Assembly (NCBI RefSeq): GCF_010389155.1
Contig: NC_057769.1
Location: forward strand, 30,566,735 to 30,630,734
DNA: 64,000 nt
Source of the DNA: Erigeron canadensis
Lineage: Eukaryota; Streptophyta; Magnoliopsida; Asterales; Asteraceae
Direction of reading: 5' to 3'
The translations under genes were made by a program, and so were the position numbers. The notes beneath the pieces are model-generated. The model searched no databases and had not been told where the DNA came from. It saw only the letters and a list, made by a program, of their open reading frames with translations. The stretch's first letter is position 1; every line of letters starts with the position of its first letter. This document shows, in pieces, positions 55,982-64,000 of this stretch.

Positions 55982-57600
55982 GACAATACTAATTATTAAT
56001 AGATTGAAACAGAAAATGATAAATCCTCCTAATATATCCCCTTATTAACATATGTAATCCACTAATTGTCTTTCTTAATCTCACCCCCTGATTTTTCACA
56101 TGTCACAATCTTATTAGTTAGGAGGATTTGTAGCCTAATAACTTATGAGGATTGATCATTACCCGATTGAAACTCATATTTCTTTTCTTGCAATTAAATT
56201 TAGGTATTTGCTAATTTTTCCATTTCACAAGATTCTTATACCTTACGTCACAAAACCATCGTAATCAAAAATTAATCATTGAACGTACTAGCAACAGACA
56301 TGATATAAAGAAAAAAGGGCAAAGGGTGGGGTGATTTACCAATCTTGCAATGACAAATATTTGAAATGTGGCATAGTAGACTAGTAGTCCCCGTGCATGG
56401 CTCTTGTCAACACTATATAATAAGAAAAAAAAAAAATAATAACCATTGCTTAGGTATAAACTTCTAGTCCAAATAATGTATATAAAAGCTGATGTTGTTA
56501 TAATAGGTGCTTTAATAAATGTATATTGTGTTTTCATAGATGTAATTTACTTTTCACGTCGTTTTTCCTTAATATAGGATATAATTTGTGTTAGCCGATG
56601 CAACTATTTTAAATCTTCATGAATCGTATATATCTAGTCCAGCTATGTTAAAGTTAATCCGATTTGTTACTTTGTTTTTTTTTTTTCCAAACATTCAGTC
56701 GGGATACAACATTTGGGAAACTTCACCGTATAATGGTAAAGTCTTGTACGTATCCTAGATAACGAGATGTTGAGTATGAGCCGTTACAAGAGTTCGGAAG
56801 AAAAACCTCAAGACTTGTCATCCTTAAAGATCAAACTTAAAACCTTAAGTCAAACTTGAAAACGCCTCTAACCAATTAGACTAGTCGGCGGAGTTGTTAT
56901 TTGTTAGATTACTCGTAATACTTTTGGCCTGTGTCAGGAGATAGAGGTTTAAATGCTACCCTCATACCAATGCTCTTTATACTATTTATAGCTAGCAAAA
57001 CGAAAAGGGAAAACAATAAAAGTGTAACTAACATGTAACATATGCATCGATCATAATGTAAAATTTTAGTTCATATAATGTTAGCTTTCTAATAATAGAT
57101 GGTGTCAAATATAGTATAGATGATATAATAAACTACTCGTCTATCTGAACTCATAGGCCTATTTATATATAACTTTTTAAAAGATATAATTTGAACTTAT
57201 ATTTAACCTTTGATTTAAAAAAGGATTTTGTTAAACAGAATCTAATTAAGCTATAATTAAGTACATTTAATAGTTGTATATTTAACATAATATTCAATAA
57301 ATGGACTTTAGATATGAAATATATAATTTTTTTTATGTACGCTAAATGTAACCTAAAAGCTACATCTAACATTTATCTTATTATATTTCTTTTGGATTAC
57401 CACTTATTTTATTTTATTTTTATAAATTTTATACCTTTTAAATGAATATTTTAATAGTTATAATATAAATTATCATCACGTTGTTTCTATAGTGTTAAAC
57501 CTTTTTGTAAAACTGTGACAAAACATTATAAAGTACGAGTATCATTTAAATAGCGTTTAAAAATGTGCGTTTAGTATTGGTAGTGTTCATTGTTTCTCTT
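55982..57600. other. AT-rich intergenic DNA upstream of the RING-CH gene
   Basis: No gene seen. Positions 56010-56160 have an inverted pair ('gataaatcctcctaata' with 'ggaggatttgtagcctaata...ggattgatcatta'), a possible small MITE. The remaining ORFs, up to 90 codons, are low-complexity. Confidence 0.5.
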
Positions 57601-57705
57601 TAACTATACTCCTCTCCCTTTCTCTCTCTCTCTCTCTTATTCTGTTTCTCTTCAAAATTTCCCAAAAGAATCAAAAGTACCCATATAAAAGTTCTGCATG
57701 AAATC
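57601..57705 (+). promoter_or_regulatory. 5' UTR of the RING-CH gene with a minimal upstream ORF
   Basis: A (CT)n tract (57620-57638) marks a typical plant leader. The first ATG (57698) opens a three-codon ORF (Met-Lys-Ser) whose stop TGA (57707-57709) overlaps the main ATG at 57706 as ATGA. This arrangement can lower main-ORF initiation or permit reinitiation. Confidence 0.6.
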
Positions 57706-60700
57706 ATGAATTGTCAAGAAAATAATAGTAATACTTGTAATTCTGCAAGTGATCAAGGACATGTTTCAAGTTCATCTCAAGCTGATCATCAAGTTACACT
57801 CATCCCTATTCACATGGTCAGTTTTCCATATCTGTCAAAAATGAATATGCTTCTAGTAGCATGCTTCCTCCTCACAATCTTTTAAAAGTTTAAACATTGA
57901 TTTCAATCACAAGGCTTAATGTTTAATATTTTTTAAATGATTTGTGAGAGAGGAAGCATGTATGATATATGCTTCTAGAAGCACATATGTTATCCCTTTT
58001 TTTAATTTGTTATTCTTGTTTTAATATGGATGCAAATAGGTCATCGTAAGTGTTCTGTTTTTGGTATTATCTATATATATGTATGCATTTGATGTGTTTC
58101 TGAGGTAACTTGTTAGTATTCTTTTTTGATCATGAGTAAGTAACAATATATTTTTGAAAATTTTCTGATTTGTAAATATTACTATCCATCTCTATGTTTT
58201 TTAGTGATTATGTGAAAGACAACGTCTGCTAGAGTGTCCGCGCATAATATTTTTCTGTTTGAAAGTCTTTCTTCTCTGGCTACAAGTAACTAAGGTATTT
58301 TAGACATTATACTGATCGTCGATCGTTAAAAAATTACTCTAATGTTGCAGGTTTTTCACAAACTAGTTTTGGTAGAAAGTTTTTGGGTGACTTAATTGGG
58401 AAATTAAGGGACTATTAGCCTAATTTTGCTGTTGATCTTGATGTCTCATAATGTGGTATCCGTACTGCATACAAGCCTACAAGTAAATTTTTGAAAGAGC
58501 AAAGGGATGCATCACACTAATGGTCAATCATTGTCAAAATGTTGCAACTTTTACTAAAAAGCTAGTTAGGAAATTATAGGTTCATTGGATGACTTAATTA
58601 GGAACTTAGATAATATATCTTTAAGCTAAATTTACTTGTGAATGTTGAGCTTTATTCATCTTTTAGCCTACCTAATACATGGATAAAAAAGCACAATTAT
58701 ATTGAAGCAGTTTAATACCTCTTTAGTTACTAAAAGTGTATGTTTTAAACTTTTAATAGTCTAATGCATGGTTTATCCCTTTACTTGAAGTTCTTTATGG
58801 CAAAAGTATTTTTAATAGAAAGATATCGGAAACCACACTCAAGAAGAAGAGTGTATACCCGTAAAGCCCTCTAGGGACGGTCGGCAAAAGTAGATGCTTT
58901 TTTGTAACTATAAAAACCTTTATCATAGTTTATGGAACTTTTAAGCATATAACTTGAGTTACAAGATTTGTACAACTCATGATATGTGTTTAATTAGCAG
59001 TTTGTTGACTTTCATGAAGAGCATCTGTTTTAAGAAAAAAAGAAAGTGATCATGGTTTCTGATTCTGTATTATCCTGCTTAATCTATGTCTTATGATTAC
59101 TTCCTTTATATATAACAAGTTGGAAATACTTGTCTTGAAAATTTGAAAAAAAAGGCGCTTTCAATTCGACACTTTGTGGCTTTTATAAGCATCATATAGT
59201 CTTCTAAATGCTTTTTTAGTGCATAATGATTTGGATTGCATTAGTCTTGCTATTAAAACCTTCTAAAGTATGTTAATGTTTTTTTTTTATTAGTTGTCAA
59301 TGATGTGTAAATGCTATTGTCTTAATAACATTTTGAGCAGTTTCATGGGTCCCATGATCACATCTAACCATTAAATGGGACCCACGAAACGATAATGGAT
59401 GGTCAAATCCGTTCATTGTTTACATTGTCTAAAGATTCTATAGACATTTTTGCTCATTTGGATTGCACAAATTTTTAATCAAAATCTCCAAAAGGATGTT
59501 GAGTTTTCTATCTTTGGTCCTCAATAATGTTGAAAAACTCTAGTGAGTTGAATATAAATCAGTCACAAACTTAAAAGGGATGGTCCAAATGTTTAGGGCT
59601 CTATGTGTTTAGTCGGGTCAAGAAACTGCCTTACTGTAATGATGTTTTTGTGATAAGTATATATGTTCATAGTTCATACGATAGTACAATTCTGTATATG
59701 TATACCCAGTTATTATATTCTTGCGAAAGCACATTTGAGATGGCTTGATTCATTTACAGCATTTTTTCTGATTCCCGGGTCCAATAATCATTTCTTCATT
59801 ATATAAAGAGTATGAAATTGGATGGTGAGAAAGTTAGTGCCTTCAACTTTTAGTCAAATAAAGAATTTTGGCTACTCTAGTTAGAGTTTTGAAAGGCTGG
59901 TACTTATATTCTTTCATAGCTCATAATGGTACTAATTGCTTGATAAATCACAAACTTAGGAGTATTATTGTTCTAGATTAATTTGTGGATTCTAAACTAA
60001 TATCTAGTTTTCTTTGTTTTCAGGCCAAAAACAAAGTTTCTGGTAACAGTATGAGTGAACAAAACCTTGTTACGGATATGACATCGAGAACATTACAGCC
60101 TTCTTCCTCTAATGAATTTGTTCAGATAAAAATGCCTCCAATACCCCCCACACCGCCCCGGTTTCCCAAAAAAGTAAACTTCAGTGTGGCACCATCGGCT
60201 GACACTTGTTTGTTACGGAGTAATTCATCAAAGAAAAGTCTTTTACCAAAAATGAGTTTTAAGAATAGGAATACTGTTTCAGATGCAGCCGTAGTTCCAG
60301 CAGCCTCAGCTTCTGTACCACATGAGAAATCGTCCATTGCTAGATCATGGTCACTTACAAAAATGTTTTCACCTCTAGTAAAGATGACACCATCTTTACC
60401 TTTTACACCGAATGGACATTCAGACCCAGAGTCTGGGCTGAGAAGATCAGGCGGGTCACTTAATTTGCAGGTGAGCTGATTAATATTGGCCCTTTAGTTC
60501 CTTGTTTTTACTCTTAACAGTAAGCAAATTGCTTGGTCACATCACATGTTCATTTCTGATGATATTGATATTTCTAATTTTAAAATGAAACAAAACAGCA
60601 ATGGAACAGTGATAACACGCTTTGAGATGAAATATAGAGAAGTTAATTTGATTAGTTACACATTTTTAACATTTTTGATGATTTAAGTTGATATGTTTTC

Positions 60701-62600
60701 CCATGTGTTTGCCAATGCTTACTCAATAAATTTATCTGCTAGTTGTTCCATATGTTTTGCTTAATTGTTGAACTAATGTTTTCATTTGAATTTTGTAGAC
60801 TAAAGTCCACGAGCATATACCTCGATCTCAATCTGTCCCCATCCTCAATGAGAACATGCGTATTAAGAGAATGGATTCTTTTTTCCGTGTGGTCCCCTCA
60901 ATTCCAAGAGAGAAAGATTTTGATTCCAAGACCCCAACCCCTATTGCTACTGACGATGAAGGTAGATTTGCTAATTTCTTGGGTCTAATTCTGTTTATTC
61001 AGTATCAGATCAGATAATGACTTTCCAAATCACACATCCAAACACCCTTCAAGTATCAAAAATTTATTTGAAAGCTTTATCCTTACTACTCATCTTCGAT
61101 AGTAAATGACTAACCATTTGGTTGCTATGAAGCAGATGGTGACGATATAGCCGAAGATGATGCCGTTTGTAGGATATGTTTCGTAGAATTGTGTGAAGGT
61201 GGAGAAACCTTGAAGATGGAATGCAGCTGCAAAGGTGAACTTGCTTTAGCCCATCATGAGTGTGCCGTTAAATGGTTTAGCATAAAAGGAAACAAAACCT
61301 GTGACGTGTGCCATCAAGATGTTCAAAACCTGCCTGTTACACTTCTAAGAATTCAAAGTAGTGTTAGAAATCGAGATGCTAGAGCAACTGCTTCCCAAAA
61401 CCACCATATTGAAATTAATGCATATAGGTAAGTTTCAGACCTTTTTTTTAAGTTCAGCATCACATCTAGCATCTAATAAATGATTTTTGTTTGGTTTTGG
61501 CAGTGATATTTATAGGGTGTGCAAAGAAATGCCTATTCTTGTGATTGTTAGCATGCTTGCATATTTTTGCTTTCTTGAGCAGCTTCTGGTAATAGACTCG
61601 TATGAATTTTAGATGGGTTGTTGTTTGAGAGCATGAATGAACTTTTGTTCGGTTCTGATTTCTGAACGAAATAAGATCACAAACGAACCCTTCATTTTAT
61701 TAGATTGATAATTATTTGGTTTGATTAGAAATGTGTTCTTGTGAAGGTTCGGAAGATGGGTACAGGTTCAGTTGCTCTATCTCTTCCATTTTCTTGTGTA
61801 TTAGGACTTCTCTCATCAATGACTTCTTCTGCCATGGGTAAGCTGTCCATTTCTCAAAAGAATTATGAACAAATAATTCATGGTGGTACCTTTAGAAGTG
61901 ACAATCTTTACCGCTTTTATGTATCTTAACATTGGAGATTCTGAATTTTCTTGTCTGCAGTGATACGAAGATTTGCGTGGTTATATGCATCAGTACAATT
62001 TGTGTTTGTGGTAGTTTTCGCGCATATTTTTTACTCTCTGGTAAGGAGATTACTTATATTTGGTACATTTGTAGTTGACCTTATATATCGTTAGAATCAC
62101 TATAACCTTAGAAATATAATTAAAAATAAGTTTCTATTTAAAAAGTTAACCATTTGCAAGAGTACTGTGAGCCAAATGACTAAAGTGACCATAACCCGAG
62201 ATATGGAATATTTGATGATCATTTTGATTGTGTATAGGTTGAACTTCAGCCAATTTTATCAATACTTCTTGGAACCTTCGCGGGTTGTGGGGTTGCGATA
62301 TGTGTTAGATCCATTGTTGTGGAGGTCGTGAGGTTGAGAAGATGGTGGCGTCGTGGATCAAATCATCAACGTGATTCCCAAATTGTTGAAATTTCACCAT
62401 CACAGTCACTCCGTACATATGATATGCCTCTGCCACCACCCCCTCCTCCACCCTCTTATATAGCTTCTCCCGATATTGTTTTAAATCCAGCACCACGATA
62501 TGAGGCTGCACCACCACCACACGTGCTGTCACCACGACCATCATCGTCTCCCACACTGCACATTGAAACTAGAAATGCTGAAGCTTATAAGGAGATTTAA
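57706..62600 (+). CDS. RING-CH (MARCH-type) multipass membrane E3 ubiquitin ligase (8 exons, 543 aa)
   Basis: Exons 57706-57816, 60024-60470, 60799-60961, 61136-61427, 61504-61588, 61747-61837, 61961-62040, 62238-62600; total 1632 nt, frame kept, all GT-AG. Intron 1 is 2.2 kb. The N-terminal 240 residues are Ser/Pro-rich with 'KMPPIPPTPPRFPKKV' and 'SIARSWSLTKMFSP'. The C4HC3 RING-CH domain is complete: C252, C255, C270, C272, H280, C283, C296, C299, with the usual tryptophan (W287). Four hydrophobic segments follow (about 348-366, 374-396, 402-423, 427-448), then a basic and proline-rich C-terminal tail. Plant RINGv/DUF3675-type proteins of this layout are membrane E3 ligases; the best match I recall is Arabidopsis At5g60580. 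Substrate and compartment are unknown. Exon 1 (37 aa) has no recognised homology, so the start is the least certain part. Confidence 0.9.
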
Positions 62601-63350
62601 TTTGGTACTGAGTAGCTATACATTCATTTGTGTTTTATATTTCCTTTCAAAGAATGGGAATGTCATGAGAAAAGAAATGGCCATGAATTCAAGAAATGGA
62701 GATCTTCAGTAGTGTGGATACATGATTTTCAGAGTATGAGTTCAGATATTATAAAACTATACATGTTTGGGTTTTGATCATCTGTATAATATACATTTAC
62801 TGCATATTTGTTGAATTTTGAAAATATTTTATTGGATAAATATGGCAACAATCGATTTGGGTTGGTCTTACCTCTTAGTCTCTTACATTACATGTTGGGT
62901 AATGGGTTTAGATAGGTCGCTTCTAGTATGATTGGGTTCACCAGTTATTTTTTGGCCTTTTAATGTTTTTGTGTATAATTGATGTATTTATTACGTTAAC
63001 CAAAACAAAACGATAATCTAGGTCTTTTTTTCAACGGCCAACAAAATTTACCAAATTATAGGCTAATATGAAACTAGCTTCATACAGAAATACAGCTTGG
63101 CAGAAAGTAAAGTAGTAATATAGATTACAGAACTAAAAAGTGACGACTGACGAGCAAAATTTGCCCAGGGCACCCATAAAAGTTGTGTACTTGCTGGATA
63201 ACCATAAGAACCCTAAGGCTTTAACCTCACCAAACAAACCATTAATAGCCACCTGGTTCTGGCTAAGATCACCAAATTGCACCATTTGTTTCGAGCCCGC
63301 CAGATACACCACGAATGTAGTTAAAAACTTAAAATCACCAAATGAAAGCC
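62601..63350. other. 3' flank of the RING-CH gene
   Basis: Positions 62601-62830 are probably 3' UTR, AT-rich with several polyadenylation-like words. Nothing further recognised until the LINE tail. Confidence 0.5.
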
Positions 63351-63355
63351 TTTTT

Positions 63356-63850
63356 CTAGAATTTTGAACCAGGGGTATATAAATGTAGAGTTACCAAGTC
63401 AGGTGTGACGAAAGCGATTATGGAATTAACCTTACACCGTTTAGAGATTAACTCCCGTACACATTGAGCAAACCTGCACGTTACACAAAGTGGTTCGAAG
63501 GACCACATTTCTAGCAGGCAAAGCAAAATGAGTGGGCATCCGATCCAAATCAATTCTCCAGGTTAGAATCATTACTTTCGCTTGGACCCAGTTATTCCAA
63601 GGGAGTATATATATATGTTGCAGGTTGTTCGCGAAGTGCCTGCAGGGAGGACTTGACATTGCTGACAGAAAATTGACCCACTACGTCTTTGGCCCAGGTC
63701 CTCTGATCAGGGCCTGCTGACAAAGGAGCCATCTTTATGATACAGCACGGGGCTGAGTTATCTCATTCGTGGAGGCTGGCAACCGCTTCTGGTAAAAGGG
63801 AAACGAGGCATGATGTAGAGAGATGGATATCCTATCAGCAACCGAGTAGG
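63356..63850 (-). pseudogene. Decayed LINE tail (zf-RVT region)
   Basis: The minus strand reads 'LPWNNWVQAKVMILTWRIDL', then 'DRMPTHFALPARNVV' (about 63590-63490), the LINE zf-RVT pattern also seen at 15900-15780. Upstream (63660-63850) is compatible but frameshifted. The expected 'CPLC' is lost. A short dead copy. Confidence 0.65.
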
Positions 63851-63914
63851 ACTTGTTCATTAAACAACGGCCACAAGTTCTAAAAAAAGTTTGCATAGTT
63901 GAGGTAAAAGGTCA

Positions 63915-64000
63915 ATGTGAGGTTAGCTCACTTGGTAGAGGCTTTTGCCTCTTGAGGTACAAACCAAGATTTAATTAGTAATGGTGTAATTTAAAATTAT
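63915..64000 (+). mobile_element. SINE 5' end, cut by the window edge
   Basis: 'gttagctcacttggtagag' is a tRNA-like D-arm/A-box and 'gaggtacaaacc' a weak B-box position. There is no tRNA cloverleaf (no anticodon or T-arm stems), so a tRNA-derived SINE is preferred over a tRNA gene. Confidence 0.5.

Noticed and set aside
63915..63980. Functional tRNA gene
   Set aside because: D-arm-like start only; no anticodon stem, T-arm or acceptor pairing could be built.

Overview
The window is nuclear DNA from a flowering plant, probably a core eudicot. Genes are sparse and split by AT-rich GT-AG introns, intergenic DNA is AT-rich, and MITEs, SINEs, Helitrons, LINE tails and LTR relics are abundant and often nested. 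An asterid or Asteraceae source is only a guess. No bacterial, CRISPR or phage-like feature is present.

Five protein-coding genes are supported. (1) 3487-8674 (+): an 11-exon GRIK-type protein kinase (413 aa), the upstream activator of SnRK1. (2) 19752-20849 (+): a single-exon F-box/kelch-repeat protein (365 aa). (3) 38597-39919 (-): a single-exon membrane-anchored methyltransferase-like protein (440 aa). (4) 42909-45761 (+): a 5-exon plastid porphobilinogen deaminase (HEMC, 377 aa) of tetrapyrrole synthesis. (5) 57706-62600 (+): an 8-exon RING-CH (MARCH-type) membrane E3 ligase (543 aa). Every exon chain was joined by hand and keeps frame through to its stop. Genes 1, 2 and 5 resemble neighbours in Arabidopsis (recalled as At5g60550, At5g60570 and At5g60580), which suggests an ancestral block expanded by transposons and holding two extra genes.

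Regions. 1-1.9 kb: AT-rich flank with a hAT-like MITE. 1.9-9 kb: the kinase gene, with a Tourist-like MITE and a tandem duplication in its leader intron, a 200-bp tandem duplication in intron 10 and a SINE just downstream. 9-19 kb: AT-rich intergenic DNA with a tRNA-Ser fragment, a Helitron end and a LINE tail. 19-21 kb: the kelch gene. 21-38 kb: a transposon-dense stretch with Stowaway-, Mutator- and hAT-type MITEs, SINEs, a LINE tail hosting a MITE, and a Helitron pair, one copy split by a 1.45-kb foldback Mutator-like element. 38-46 kb: the methyltransferase-like and HEMC genes, with three inverted-repeat elements between or inside them. 46-57 kb: SINEs, a hAT element inserted in a SINE, and two convergent LTR-element relics. 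57-63 kb: the RING-CH gene. 63-64 kb: another LINE tail and a SINE start.

The genes do not form an operon and need not act together. The kinase acts in energy signalling, HEMC in chlorophyll and heme synthesis, and the kelch and RING-CH proteins probably in ubiquitin-dependent turnover. I found no convincing undescribed multi-gene system. The most informative new content is the set of transposon insertions whose target-site duplications can be read directly, and their nesting order.
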